Source: Trebonia sp963811335
GTDB taxonomy: Bacteria > Actinomycetota > Actinomycetes > Streptosporangiales > Streptosporangiaceae
NCBI GenBank assembly: GCA_963811335.1
Contig: CAWERB010000013.1
Location: 17,162-81,161 of the forward strand
DNA length: 64,000 nt
Direction: 5' to 3'
The position numbers and the translations under genes were made by a program. The notes beneath the pieces were generated by a model. The model made no database searches, had not been told where the DNA came from, and was given only the letters and a program-made list of their open reading frames with translations. Shown here one piece after another: positions 26,632 to 35,719 of the stretch (positions within the stretch are counted from its first letter, which is position 1; every line of letters starts with the position of its first letter).

Positions 26632-27867
26632 TCAGTTAAGGGCCGGCAGCATCCCGGCCAGCTCCTCGAGGCTGGCCAGGTCATGTCCGGAGAGCAGCAG
26701 GTCGATGTGCGGCGCCGCCACCATCATGCCCAGCGTGCTCGGCCGGAAATCCCGGTCGTCGCCCTTGTGCGGGTTGAGCCACACAATACGATGGCACAGC
26801 CGCGACAGGCGCTCCATCGCGCGGGAGAGGGTCTCGGGGTCGCCGCGGTCAAGCCCGTCGGAGCAGATGACCACCACGCCGCCGCGGCACAGCCCGCCGC
26901 GCCCCCACGCCCTGACGAAGGTGTCGAGCGACTGGCCGATCCGCGTGCCGCCGTCCCAGTCGACCACCGTCCGCGCCGCCTCTTCCAGCGCCACCTCGAC
27001 CCGCTGGTGCCGCAGTTCCCTGGTGATGCGGGTCAGCCGGGTGCCGAAGCAGAAGACCTCGACCCGGCCCGTCGCCTTACCCGCGGCGGCGCGCTTGGCG
27101 GTGTGCGCGAACTGCAGCAGGTGCCTGGAGTAGTCGGCCATCGACCCGGACACGTCGAGGATGAGGATCAGCGGCCGCGGCTTGACCTTGCGCTCGGTGA
27201 AGAACAGCCGGCCGGGCGGCTCGCCGTGCATCCGCATCGCCGCCCGCACCGTGGCGCGCAGGTCGGGCTGCGTGCCGTTCCTCGCGGCGGGGCGGGTGCG
27301 GCGGGTGCGGCGGCGCGGCGGGGTCAGCCGCATCCTGGTCATGATCCGGCGCAGCGCGGCGAGCTCGTCCGGTGTGCACGCGGTGAAGGACCGGTGCTTG
27401 AGCGCGTCGACGTCGGAGGCCATCCAGCCGAGGGACGGCCGCTCCTCGTCCCGCTCGGGGCCGGGCTCGGTGCCCGGCATGACCAGCGCCGCCTCGGCCT
27501 GGGCCACCGTCGCCGGCTTGATCATGAGGCGGGCGCGGGCGGGCGCGTCCTCGCCGAGGAAGTACTCACGGAAGACCCGGTCGTAGACGGGCTGGTCCTC
27601 GTGCTTGCCGAGCAGGGTGGCGCGCCCCGCCCAATAGAGGTCAACCAGGTCGGTCGGGTCGAGCGGCGTCATCGCGGCGAAGTAGCCGAGCACGTCGCCG
27701 GTGCCGACCGACAGCCCGGCGGCGCGCAGTTCATGCGCGAACCCGACGAAGACGTCGGCGAACGGGCCGTTTCCTTGGTTACCCGTGTCCTGGTTACCCG
27801 TGTCCTGGTCGCCTGTGCCCTGGTTACCCGTGTCCTGGTCCCGCCCGCTCAGGGATAGTTCACGCAC
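26632..27867 (-). CDS. coxE: CoxE: VWA-domain protein for CODH maturation
   Basis: The 411-residue protein has a CoxE-type N-terminal half (ADVFVGFAHELRAAGLSVGT) and a von Willebrand A domain. The MIDAS motif LDVSGSMADYSRHLLQF and later VVVICSDGLDRGDPETLSRA are present, ending with HIDLLLSGHDLASLEELAGM. In carboxydotrophs CoxE works with the CoxD ATPase in building the Mo-Cu centre. A 15-base repeat near its 5' end encodes DTGNQ units. It overlaps coxD by eight bases. Confidence 0.92.
   Translation of the reverse strand: MRELSLSGRDQDTGNQGTGDQDTGNQDTGNQGNGPFADVFVGFAHELRAAGLSVGTGDVLGYFAAMTPLDPTDLVDLYWAGRATLLGKHEDQPVYDRVFREYFLGEDAPARARLMIKPATVAQAEAALVMPGTEPGPERDEERPSLGWMASDVDALKHRSFTACTPDELAALRRIMTRMRLTPPRRRTRRTRPAARNGTQPDLRATVRAAMRMHGEPPGRLFFTERKVKPRPLILILDVSGSMADYSRHLLQFAHTAKRAAAGKATGRVEVFCFGTRLTRITRELRHQRVEVALEEAARTVVDWDGGTRIGQSLDTFVRAWGRGGLCRGGVVVICSDGLDRGDPETLSRAMERLSRLCHRIVWLNPHKGDDRDFRPSTLGMMVAAPHIDLLLSGHDLASLEELAGMLPALN
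27776..27835 (-). repeat. four 15-bp tandem repeats in the coxE N-terminus
   Basis: The 15-base unit TGGTTACCCGTGTCC (plus strand) occurs at 27776-27790, 27791-27805 and 27821-27835, with a variant copy at 27806-27820. On the coding strand each unit gives the pentapeptide DTGNQ (variant GTGDQ). The period is a multiple of three, so copy-number change would keep the frame. Confidence 0.85.
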
Positions 27868-28771
27868 CGGAGATGATCTCCGCCAGGTTCTCCCGCACCA
27901 GGCCGAGGTCGTCGCGGTCCTTGACGACCGCGCCGAGCGTGTCGCTCGCCGCGTCCTGGGTCAGCTCGGTCTCGCCGAGCACGCCGAGCGTGCGGACCCA
28001 GTCGATCGTCTCCGCGACCCCGGGCGGCTTGGCCAGGTCTAGCTCGCGCAGCCGCTGCGCGGCGCTGACGACCTTCCTGACCAGCTGCTCCGCCGCGCCG
28101 GGCGCGCGGACGGCCACGATCTCCGCCTCGCGCGCCGCGCTCGGGTAGCCGATCCAGTGGTACAGGCAGCGCCGCCGCAGCGCGTCGTGCAGTTCCCTGG
28201 TCCGGTTGGAGGTCAAGATGACCACCGGGCTCGATTCCGCCCTGACGGTGCCGATCTCCGGGATGCTGACCTGGAAGTCCGACAGCACTTCGAGCAGGAA
28301 CGCCTCGAACTCGTCGTCGGCCCGGTCAACCTCGTCGATGAGCAGCACCGCGCGGTCGCCCTGCCTGACCGCCTCGAGCAGCGGCCGCTCAAGCAGGAAC
28401 TTCGGCCCGAACAATCGGTCCACGGACTGCTCGTCGGTCGCCTCGGCCGCCGACAGCGCCCTGATCTGCAGCATCTGCCTGGCGTAATCCCACTCATACA
28501 GCGCCTGGCTGGTGCTGATGCCCTCATAGCACTGCAGCCGGATGAGCTTGCGGCCGAAGACGGCGGCCAGAACCTTCGCGACCTCCGTCTTGCCGACGCC
28601 GACCTCGCCCTCAAGCAGCACCGGCCTGCGCAGCGAAAGCGAAACGAGCAAGGTGGTGGCCAGGCCGCGGTCGGCGAGGTAACCGCCGTCCCGCAGGCGG
28701 CCGGTTAGCTCGGCCACCGTGGCCGGATACACGCTGTCCGGGTGCGATGCGTCCTCCACCGGCGGTGTCAA
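27860..28771 (-). CDS. coxD: CoxD: MoxR-type AAA+ ATPase
   Basis: The 303-residue ATPase has Walker A GEVGVGKTEVAKVLA, Walker B AVLLIDEVDRADDEFEAFLL, the sensor-1 segment VVILTSNRTRELHDALRRRC, and YHWIGYPS, which is characteristic of the CoxD/MoxR group. In Oligotropha-type systems CoxD is an AAA+ chaperone needed for sulfuration and copper insertion in CODH. It lies between a small acidic gene and coxE, in tight order on the minus strand. Confidence 0.93.
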   Translation of the reverse strand: MTPPVEDASHPDSVYPATVAELTGRLRDGGYLADRGLATTLLVSLSLRRPVLLEGEVGVGKTEVAKVLAAVFGRKLIRLQCYEGISTSQALYEWDYARQMLQIRALSAAEATDEQSVDRLFGPKFLLERPLLEAVRQGDRAVLLIDEVDRADDEFEAFLLEVLSDFQVSIPEIGTVRAESSPVVILTSNRTRELHDALRRRCLYHWIGYPSAAREAEIVAVRAPGAAEQLVRKVVSAAQRLRELDLAKPPGVAETIDWVRTLGVLGETELTQDAASDTLGAVVKDRDDLGLVRENLAEIISGA

Positions 28772-28783
28772 GCCGTGCCGCGC

Positions 28784-29077
28784 TCAGCGACCGGTGTTGG
28801 GGGCTTGGCCGTCGGCCGGGCCAGCCGGCCGCAGCACCAGGTCGGCCAGGCTGCCCGCGGCGCCGAGCTTGCCTTCCCGTTCGAGCCTCGCGCGCCACGC
28901 CGCGGCGCGGTCCCGCTCGTCGCCGGCCGCGAAGTCGTCGAAGCCGACGCCCGCGTCGGTCATCCGCCTGCAGCTCGACTCGCCGCACGCGTCGAGGTCC
29001 GCGGTGCCCTGCGCCTGGCCGCGCCACAGGTCCCTGAGCACTTCAAGCGCCTCCGCGCGCTCCGCGTCCATGGCCAT
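28784..29077 (-). CDS. 97-residue protein leading the coxDE operon
   Basis: AGGAGG lies before ATG 29077 in the minus-strand leader and opens a helical, charged protein. It has LEVLRDLWRGQAQGTADLDA, then CGESSCRRMTDAGVGFDDFA, and a second helix with RAAAWRARLEREGKLG. Two Cys residues in CGESSC could bind metal. No family name is known to me. It ends 12 bases before coxD, so it is the first gene of the maturation operon. Confidence 0.65.
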   Translation of the reverse strand: MAMDAERAEALEVLRDLWRGQAQGTADLDACGESSCRRMTDAGVGFDDFAAGDERDRAAAWRARLEREGKLGAAGSLADLVLRPAGPADGQAPNTGR

Positions 29078-29205
29078 GCGTCCCTCCTGTCTCCACCGAG
29101 CGTACATGTGACTTTAACGCGGGGTTCCAGTGCGCACGAGCCAGGATTAAGGCATCTCTTAATCCGCGTTCGGTCGCCACGGGCGGCGGGCGCTCCGTCG
29201 TCAGG

Positions 29206-29988
29206 TCACGCGCGTCGTGCCCAGCTGCTGATCATGAGCGGTGCGAAGATGACGCTGTCGCTTTCCCGGCAGATCTTGGTGAACGCCTCCAGGTCCGCCT
29301 GGTCGGCCCAGCCGCCCGCGAGCAGGCCCGGGGCGAGTTGCGCCACGAGCAGTTCCCATTGCGGGATGCCGCGGGCGGCATCGGCCCGCACCTGCACCGC
29401 GACCGCCTGCGCGCCGACGTCCGTGAGGCCGGCCGCGGCGAGGCACCTGGGTAGCCGCCGGGCGTACTCGGGGTCGTAGCCGCGGCTGCGCATGAACTCG
29501 CGGCACGCGCCGGTGACCCGGTTATAGACGGGCGACGGCGGGTCGATGACTTCGGCCGTGGCCCAGTCGAGGTCCTCGACAAGCAGCCAGCCGCCGGGCG
29601 CAAGGCCCTCCGCCAGGGAAATGAGAACGTCGTCACGCTGCGGGAGGTGCTCGAGCAGCAGCCTCGCGTGGATGAGGTCGAACTGGCCGCGCGGAAGCGG
29701 CGTGACGGTCACGTCCTGACGGGCGACGGTGACGGTGGCGTCGGCGAGCGGGTCAAGGAACCGGGTGTCGGTGTCGGTAACCAGGACGTGGCCGTCCGGT
29801 CCGACGTGGCGCGCGAGGAGCTCGGCGACGCTGCCGGTGCCGGCTCCGATCTCGGCGCAGCGGGCGCCGTGCGGCAGGTTCAGGCGCCCGATCAGCTCCA
29901 TGGTGCCGGGGTCGTACAGCTGGGTCAGGCTGTTCAGCCGGTCGCGTTCGGCATACCAGGCGGGGTCGAGGAGGTACTGAGTCGGCAT
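29206..29988 (-). CDS. class I SAM-dependent methyltransferase
   Basis: The 260-residue protein begins MPTQYLLDPAWYAERDRLNS and has motif I AEIGAGTGSVAELLA, the acidic loop VLVTDTDTRFLDPLA and FDLIHARLLLEHLPQRDDVL, then LAPGGWLLVEDLDWA. It resembles the UbiE/methyltransferase-25 group acting on small molecules. ATG 29988 is preceded by GGAGC. An upstream in-frame extension is not supported. It is divergent from the LAL regulator. Confidence 0.85.
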   Translation of the reverse strand: MPTQYLLDPAWYAERDRLNSLTQLYDPGTMELIGRLNLPHGARCAEIGAGTGSVAELLARHVGPDGHVLVTDTDTRFLDPLADATVTVARQDVTVTPLPRGQFDLIHARLLLEHLPQRDDVLISLAEGLAPGGWLLVEDLDWATAEVIDPPSPVYNRVTGACREFMRSRGYDPEYARRLPRCLAAAGLTDVGAQAVAVQVRADAARGIPQWELLVAQLAPGLLAGGWADQADLEAFTKICRESDSVIFAPLMISSWARRA

Positions 29989-30202
29989 GGGAAGCTCCAG
30001 TCTTGTGGTGCCGGTTCTAGATGAGCAGAACGGCGGCGGGGAAACCGCACACCAGGCATCGTCGCCGCCAGGGCGCTCGCCTCGCACTGGGGCGGGACCC
30101 TAGTATTAGTCGACTTGGCCCCCGGGAAATCAACGGCCGCGGACGCGGGCCCGCGGCCGCGCGGATGTTCTCGGCTGGGCCGCCGAGCAAAGGGGGCGCC
30201 GG

Positions 30203-33031
30203 TTGCCTGGTGGCGGCCTGTGGGAGCGCGAGAGCGAGGTTGCCGCGCTTGGGGCCGCCTTCGACTCCGCCGCTCGCGGTACCGGCCAGCTCGTACTGGT
30301 CGAGGGCCCCGCCGGCATCGGCAAGTCGCGTCTGCTCGCAGTGGCCCGCTCGCTCGCGGCCGAGCGGCACCTTCCCGTGCTTGCCGCCCGGGGGCTGGAA
30401 CTTGAAAGGGAAGTGCCGTTCGGCGTGGCCCGGCAACTGTTCGTGCCGCCGCTGCTGCGCGCTTGCGCCGCGGAGCGGGCCAGCCTGCTGGCCGGCCCGG
30501 CCGCGCTGGCGGAGCCCCTGCTTGATGGCGTGGACGCCGCCGCGCGGGCCGGCGAAGGCCAGGCCGGGGCACTGGTCGAAGGCCTGCACTGGCTTGCGGT
30601 CAACATCGCGCAGGCGCACGTGGACGGCCCGTCCCCGGCCCGCCTCGCCATCGTCGTCGATGACGCGCAGTGGGCCGACCGGCCGTCCCTGCGGCTTCTC
30701 GCCCACCTGGCGGGACAGTCCGACAGCGCCGGGTTCTGCGTCGTGGCCGCCGTGCGCACCGGCGAACCCGGTGCGGCGGGCGACCTGCTCGGGCGCCTGC
30801 GCGCCCAGCCGGGCTGCGTGCGGCTGCGCCCGGCCGTGCTCACCGCGGCGGCGGTCGGCAGCCTGATCCGCGCGTCCCATTTTCCCGACGCCACCGATGA
30901 GTTCTGCCGGTCATGCGCGCACGCCAGCGGAGGTAACCCGTTCCTGCTCGAAGAGCTGCTCGCGGTGCTGCGCGCCGACGCGGTGGCACCCACCGACGAC
31001 GCCGCGCGCCGAGTCGGCAGGCTGCTGCCCGAGTCGGTCATGGACGCCGTGGTGGTCAACATGGCACGGTTGCCGGAAACGGCGCGGCGGCTGGCCAGTG
31101 CGGTCGCGGTATTCGGGCAGGCGCCCGTACCGCGAGCGGCCGAGTTGGCCGGGCTCGACGTAGCCGAGGCTGAGCAGGCCGCCGACGTGCTTGCCGCCGC
31201 GGGCCTGCTCCTGCCGAGCGAGCCGCTGGCCTTTGTGCACCCGCTGCTCGGGTCGGCGGTACTCGCTGACCTCGGGCCGTTCAGGCGGGCCCGCGCGCAC
31301 CGGCGGGCGGCCGCGCTGCTCGACCGCGGCGGCGCCGACGCCGCCAGCGTCGCCGGGCACCTGGTCGAGACCCGGCCAGAAGGCGAGGCGTGGGCGGCGG
31401 AGGCACTTCGCGCCGCCGGGCACGACGCCCTGGTGCATGGTGAGTCACGGGTCGCGGTGCGGTTGCTGCGGCGCGCGCTGCAGGAGCGGCCGCCGCCCGA
31501 CCATAGCGATGCGATCCTGATCGAACTGGCCCACGCTGAGGCGGCCGACGGCTCGCCTGATGCGGTCAGCAGGCTCGTCCAGGTGCTTGAACACGTTCGT
31601 GACCGGCCCACCCGGGGCGCCGCATACCACGAGCTGGCCCGCTTGCTGTTTTTCAAGGGCGAGATCGCCGAGTCAGCCGCCGCGGCCGAGCGGGGCCTCG
31701 CCGAGGTCGAGCCGGGCGACGAGCTGGCCGCCCACCTGCTGTCCGCGCAGCTCACTGCGGCCACGTTCGTCCCCGCGCTGCGGGCGGGGCTCACCAGCCA
31801 GCTTGAGACGTACCTGCCGGAGGCGCGCAGCGGACGGCCGCCCGGCGATCCGATGATCTGCGCGCACGTGAGCGCGCGGATGGCCATCGCCGGCGATCCC
31901 GCCGCGCTGGTGCTGCCCGTGGCGGAAGGCGCCTTCGCCCGCCATCCGCTGGTGGACGAGCGGGCCCACGGGATAGTGCTTGGCTTCCCTGTCGTTGCCC
32001 TCGTGATCATCGACGAACTCGACCGCGCGGCGGACGCGCTCGAGTGCGCCCTGCGCACCGGGCGCGCCCGCACCTCGCTGATCACCCAGACGGTCGCCTA
32101 CCACTGGTCCTCGGTCGTGGCGTACCGGCGCGGCAACCTCGTCCAGGCGCACGCCTATGCCCAGCACGCGCTGACCGCATGCCGTACCGACGACTGGAGC
32201 CTGTACGGCCCGTGGATCGCGGCCAATCTCGCGCAGATCTACCTGGAATGGGGAGACACCGATGCCGCCCGCGCTGCCCTCGACGCTGACCGCGACAACG
32301 CCGTCAACCCGGTCGGCGCAAGCCTCCGGCTCGAGGCCCGCGGCCGCCTCGCGTGGGCGGTCGGCCAGCCCGGGCGGGCACTAGAGTACTTCACCGCCGC
32401 CGGCGCGACGGCCGATGCCCTCGGGCTCGCGAGCCCGGGCTTCCTGCCCTGGCGCTCCTGGGCGGCGCAGGTAGCGATTCCGGCTGGACAGGGCGCGCGG
32501 GCGGCGGAGCTCATCGCTGACGAGCTCGTCCTGGCCCGCCGCGCGGGCAACTCCCGGTCGGCCGGCATCGCGCTGCGCGCGAGCGGCCTGAACGCCACGG
32601 GTGATCAGGCGATCGCGCTGCTGTCGGATTCGGTCAAGGCGCTGGAAGCCACCCCCGGGCGACTAGAGCTCGCCCGCTCACTGGCCGAGCTCGGCTGCGC
32701 CCTGCGGCGCGACGGGCAACGCTCCGCTGCCCGCCCGGTACTGCGCCGCGCCCTTGACCTCGCCACCGGCTGCGGCGCACCGGTCCTGGCCGAACGCGCG
32801 CGGGCCGAGCTTCTTGCCACCGGCGGCCGCCCCCGGCGCACGCGGCTGAGCGGGATCGAATCACTGACCCCAGCCGAGCGGCGCGTCGCCGAACTCGCCC
32901 GTCACGGCCACTCGAATACCGAGATCGCGCACACCCTGTTCGTGACCACGAAAACCGTCGAATGGCACCTGGCGAACTCGTTCCGCAAACTCGGCATCAC
33001 CAGCCGCCGTGATCTCGGCACCGCCCTGTAG
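30203..33031 (+). CDS. large ATP-binding LuxR-family (LAL) transcriptional regulator
   Basis: TTG 30203 has AAAGGGGG six bases upstream. The 942-residue protein has an N-terminal AAA/STAND ATPase with Walker A VEGPAGIGKSRLL (residues 33-45) and Walker B RLAIVVDDAQWADRPSLRLL. A long TPR-like helical region follows, and then a C-terminal LuxR HTH with LTPAERRVAELARHGHSNTE and IAHTLFVTTKTVEWHLANSF. Such LAL regulators often control antibiotic or carbon-use clusters, but no biosynthetic cluster is beside it here. Confidence 0.92.
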   Translation: MPGGGLWERESEVAALGAAFDSAARGTGQLVLVEGPAGIGKSRLLAVARSLAAERHLPVLAARGLELEREVPFGVARQLFVPPLLRACAAERASLLAGPAALAEPLLDGVDAAARAGEGQAGALVEGLHWLAVNIAQAHVDGPSPARLAIVVDDAQWADRPSLRLLAHLAGQSDSAGFCVVAAVRTGEPGAAGDLLGRLRAQPGCVRLRPAVLTAAAVGSLIRASHFPDATDEFCRSCAHASGGNPFLLEELLAVLRADAVAPTDDAARRVGRLLPESVMDAVVVNMARLPETARRLASAVAVFGQAPVPRAAELAGLDVAEAEQAADVLAAAGLLLPSEPLAFVHPLLGSAVLADLGPFRRARAHRRAAALLDRGGADAASVAGHLVETRPEGEAWAAEALRAAGHDALVHGESRVAVRLLRRALQERPPPDHSDAILIELAHAEAADGSPDAVSRLVQVLEHVRDRPTRGAAYHELARLLFFKGEIAESAAAAERGLAEVEPGDELAAHLLSAQLTAATFVPALRAGLTSQLETYLPEARSGRPPGDPMICAHVSARMAIAGDPAALVLPVAEGAFARHPLVDERAHGIVLGFPVVALVIIDELDRAADALECALRTGRARTSLITQTVAYHWSSVVAYRRGNLVQAHAYAQHALTACRTDDWSLYGPWIAANLAQIYLEWGDTDAARAALDADRDNAVNPVGASLRLEARGRLAWAVGQPGRALEYFTAAGATADALGLASPGFLPWRSWAAQVAIPAGQGARAAELIADELVLARRAGNSRSAGIALRASGLNATGDQAIALLSDSVKALEATPGRLELARSLAELGCALRRDGQRSAARPVLRRALDLATGCGAPVLAERARAELLATGGRPRRTRLSGIESLTPAERRVAELARHGHSNTEIAHTLFVTTKTVEWHLANSFRKLGITSRRDLGTAL

Positions 33032-33074
33032 CCGCATCAGGGAAATCGGTAACTGCTGACCGCGAGCTGGGGTA

Positions 33075-34421
33075 CTAGCCTCGCGCTTCGTCAGGAAGCA
33101 GCGGGAACGCGAGCGTGAACGTCGAGCCGTGCGGGCCGGTCCGCACGTCGACGGTGCCGTCGTTGGCCTGCGCGACGCCGCCGACGATCGCCAGCCCTAG
33201 GCCCGCGCCCGGCATGTCGCGGGCGGCGGGCGCCCGGTAGAAGCGCTCGAAGATGCGCGGCAGGTCCGCCTCGGCGATGCCCGGGCCGTGATCGGTGACC
33301 GACACCTGGCCGTCCGCGACGGCCACTTCCACCGCGGCGCCGGGCGGCGTCCACTTGACGGCGTTGCCGACCAGGTTGCTCACCGCGTGATCGACCGCCG
33401 CGGGGTCGACGTGCACCAGGCACGGGTGCAGCACGGCGACGATGGCCGCCTGCGGCGCGCGTTGTCGCAGGCGGCGTACTGCCTCGCCGGTGAGCAGGTC
33501 AAGGCGCACGGTCTCCCGGTGCGGCGCGGACTCACGATAGCGCGCCAGGTCAAGCAGGTCGGTGATGAGCTGGTCCAGCTCGCCGGCCTGCTCCCTGGCC
33601 GCCCGCACCAGGGCGGGGGCCTGCGGGTCCGCCAGCCCGGCGCCGTCCTCGAGCAGGTCGAGGTTGGTGGTGAGGCTGGTCAGCGGGGTGCGCAGCTCGT
33701 GCGACGCGTCGGCAACGAGCTGGCGCTGCGCGGACAGCGAATCGTGCAGCGCGGCCAGCATGGTGTCGAAGGACGAGGCGAGTCGGCCCACCTCGTCGCT
33801 GGTCCCGGTGAAGCCGAGGCGGGCGGTGAGGTCGCGGGTCCTTGTGACGTGCTCGGCGGCCGCGGTGAGCTTGGCGATGGGCGCCAGGATGCGGCCCGCG
33901 GCCAGCCGCGCGGCGCCGTAGGTGATGCCCGCGGCCGCGACGGTCAGCCCGGCGAGGAGCAGGGCCGCGTCGCGCAGCGCGCCGTCATCGGCGTTCGCGG
34001 GCCTGCTGACGCGGACAAGCGCGCCGGGATCGCCGGGCCAGGCGGCGGTGTAGACCCGGTACCGCTGACCGCCCTCGCGCGCGTCGGAAAGGTACGCGGG
34101 CTGTTCCTGCCCGGCCACCGCGACGTCGCGGTCGCCGAGCGGCCCGAACCGGGTGGGCTGGCCGGCCGCCGGGCGGGGAAGGAGCTGGACCGCTACGCTG
34201 CCGACGGTGACTTCGAGTTGCGCCCTCGACTGGCTGCGGGCGGCGGACTGCTTGATGCCCCTGGCGAGGTCGGCGGCCTGCTGCGCGGCGTCGACGAGGG
34301 TGGCGTCGACGCGGGACCGCAAGCTCGCGGCGTAGGAGATGTACAGCACGCCGCTGACGGCGGCGACGACGATCAGCACCCCGGCCGCCGCCGCCACCGC
34401 GACCCGGTTCCGCAGCGTCAC
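33075..34421 (-). CDS. sensor histidine kinase of a two-component system
   Basis: GTG 34421 opens a protein with one N-terminal span (VAVAAAAGVLIVVAAVSGVL), an extracellular part, a second span, and a HAMP region (LAAGRILAPIAKLTAAAEHV). The H-box is VADASHELRTPLTSLTTNLD; the N-box is AVSNLVGNAVKWTPPGAAVE, with G-boxes DHGPGIAEADLP and GAGLGLAIVGG. The layout is like MprB/PrrB-type kinases. The partner regulator is 16 bases upstream on the same strand. Confidence 0.93.
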   Translation of the reverse strand: MTLRNRVAVAAAAGVLIVVAAVSGVLYISYAASLRSRVDATLVDAAQQAADLARGIKQSAARSQSRAQLEVTVGSVAVQLLPRPAAGQPTRFGPLGDRDVAVAGQEQPAYLSDAREGGQRYRVYTAAWPGDPGALVRVSRPANADDGALRDAALLLAGLTVAAAGITYGAARLAAGRILAPIAKLTAAAEHVTRTRDLTARLGFTGTSDEVGRLASSFDTMLAALHDSLSAQRQLVADASHELRTPLTSLTTNLDLLEDGAGLADPQAPALVRAAREQAGELDQLITDLLDLARYRESAPHRETVRLDLLTGEAVRRLRQRAPQAAIVAVLHPCLVHVDPAAVDHAVSNLVGNAVKWTPPGAAVEVAVADGQVSVTDHGPGIAEADLPRIFERFYRAPAARDMPGAGLGLAIVGGVAQANDGTVDVRTGPHGSTFTLAFPLLPDEARG

Positions 34422-34437
34422 GGCGCGTCCCGCGGTG

Positions 34438-35118
34438 TCACGGTGGTTCCCGCAGCACGTAGCCGAGGCCGCGCACGGTGTGCAGGACGCGCGGCTCGCC
34501 GGCCGCCTCGAGCTTGGCGCGCAGGTAGCCGATGTAGACCCACAGGTTGCCTGAGCGCGGGCCGAAGTCGTAGCCCCATACCGCCTGGAAGATCTGCGTG
34601 TGGCTGAGTACCCGGCCGGGGTTGCGCAGGAACAGCTCAAGCAGCAGGTACTCGGTGCGGGTGAGGGAAACCTCGCGCCCGGCCCGCGTCACCCGGGCCG
34701 CGGCCAGGTCGATGGCCAGGTCGCCGTGGCTAAGCCGTTCCCCGGCCGCCGCGTTGCGGCGCAGCAGCGCGCGCAGCCGGGCCCGCAGCTCGGCGAGCGC
34801 GAACGGCTTGACCAGGTAGTCGTCGGCGCCGGCGTCCAGCCCGGCGACGCGATCGTCGACCAGGTCGCGGGCGGTGAGCATCAGGATCGGCGTCCGATCG
34901 CCGCTGGCGCGCAGCCGGCGGCACACCTCAAGGCCGTTCGGCTCGGGCATGGCCACGTCGAGCACGATCGCGTCGACGCTGGCGGCTACGAGGTGGGCCA
35001 GCGCGGCGTTGCCGCCCTCGGCGGCCAGCACCTCGTAGCCGTCACGGCCGAGCGCGGTGGACAGCGACCGGCGCACCGCCGAATCGTCATCGACCACGAG
35101 GACCCGCACGTGACTCAT
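34438..35118 (-). CDS. OmpR/PhoB-family response regulator
   Basis: The receiver has the acidic pocket VVDDD (residues 8-12), phosphoacceptor Asp54 in AIVLDVAMPEPNG, and DDYLVKPFALAELRAR with the conserved Lys. The C-terminal winged helix contains VSLTRTEYLLLELFLRNPGR, then RVLHTVRGLGYVLR. ATG 35118 (MSHVRVLVV) is the right start. An in-frame start at 35154 adds 12 odd residues. It pairs with the kinase just downstream and is near MprA-type regulators in sequence. Confidence 0.94.
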   Translation of the reverse strand: MSHVRVLVVDDDSAVRRSLSTALGRDGYEVLAAEGGNAALAHLVAASVDAIVLDVAMPEPNGLEVCRRLRASGDRTPILMLTARDLVDDRVAGLDAGADDYLVKPFALAELRARLRALLRRNAAAGERLSHGDLAIDLAAARVTRAGREVSLTRTEYLLLELFLRNPGRVLSHTQIFQAVWGYDFGPRSGNLWVYIGYLRAKLEAAGEPRVLHTVRGLGYVLREPP

Positions 35119-35161
35119 TATGCGCGCGGACCCACGCTCGGGGGCGCCGCTCACTGACCGC

Positions 35162-35623
35162 TCACTGGCCGGGCATGCTCTGGCTGACCGCGGCCCAGGC
35201 GGCGGCGAGCCGCGCCGGGCTCACGCCGAGTTCGCTGGCGATCGCGGCGAACGCCTGGTTGGCCGGGTCGACGCCACCGCCTTCCCCGGCCAGCCTGGCG
35301 ACCTCCTTGAGCGCGGGCCCGGCCGCGGCGGTGCTGACGCCGAGTCGCGCGGCGAATGCGCGTACCGGCGCCGGCTCGTCAGGCTTGCCCGCCGCCGCGG
35401 CGGCCTTGCTGGCCTCGGCCGCTCCCGTGGGCGGTACCGGATTGCTTGACGGCGCGGGCTGGCCGGGCGGCACCGGCTTGCTGACGCTGGGGGCGGCCGC
35501 CGTCGGCGGGGCCGGCTTGGCGGGCGCTGAGCCGGTCCCGGTCGCGAAGGCGGCGACCGGCACGGCGACGGCGGCCGCCGCGATGACTCCCGCGATGGCC
35601 AGGCGATGACGCAGAACTAGCAT
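35162..35623 (-). CDS. secreted helical protein next to the two-component system
   Basis: The 153-residue protein starts with a signal peptide (HRLAIAGVIAAAAVAVPVAA) and a Pro/Ala/Lys linker (KPAPPTAAAPSVSKPVPPGQ). It has two copies of a helical motif: FAARLGVSTAAAGPALKEVA and FAAIASELGVSPARLAAAWA. Such small exported proteins next to OmpR-type regulators can be targets or signals, but no function is established. It is upstream of the response regulator on the same strand. Confidence 0.7.
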   Translation of the reverse strand: MLVLRHRLAIAGVIAAAAVAVPVAAFATGTGSAPAKPAPPTAAAPSVSKPVPPGQPAPSSNPVPPTGAAEASKAAAAAGKPDEPAPVRAFAARLGVSTAAAGPALKEVARLAGEGGGVDPANQAFAAIASELGVSPARLAAAWAAVSQSMPGQ

Positions 35624-35719
35624 GGGATGCTTCCTCTCCCCGGATTACTCGCCCCGGACGGGACATCCCAAGTCCACCGACCGCGCCCAAGACCGGCCGA
35701 ACGGGAACCTAAGGAAAAC

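Noticed and set aside
26632..28771. Magnesium or cobalt chelatase subunits (BchD/BchI type)
   Set aside because: The ATPase and VWA proteins are shorter than chelatase subunits and have CoxD/CoxE-type segments next to CODH genes.
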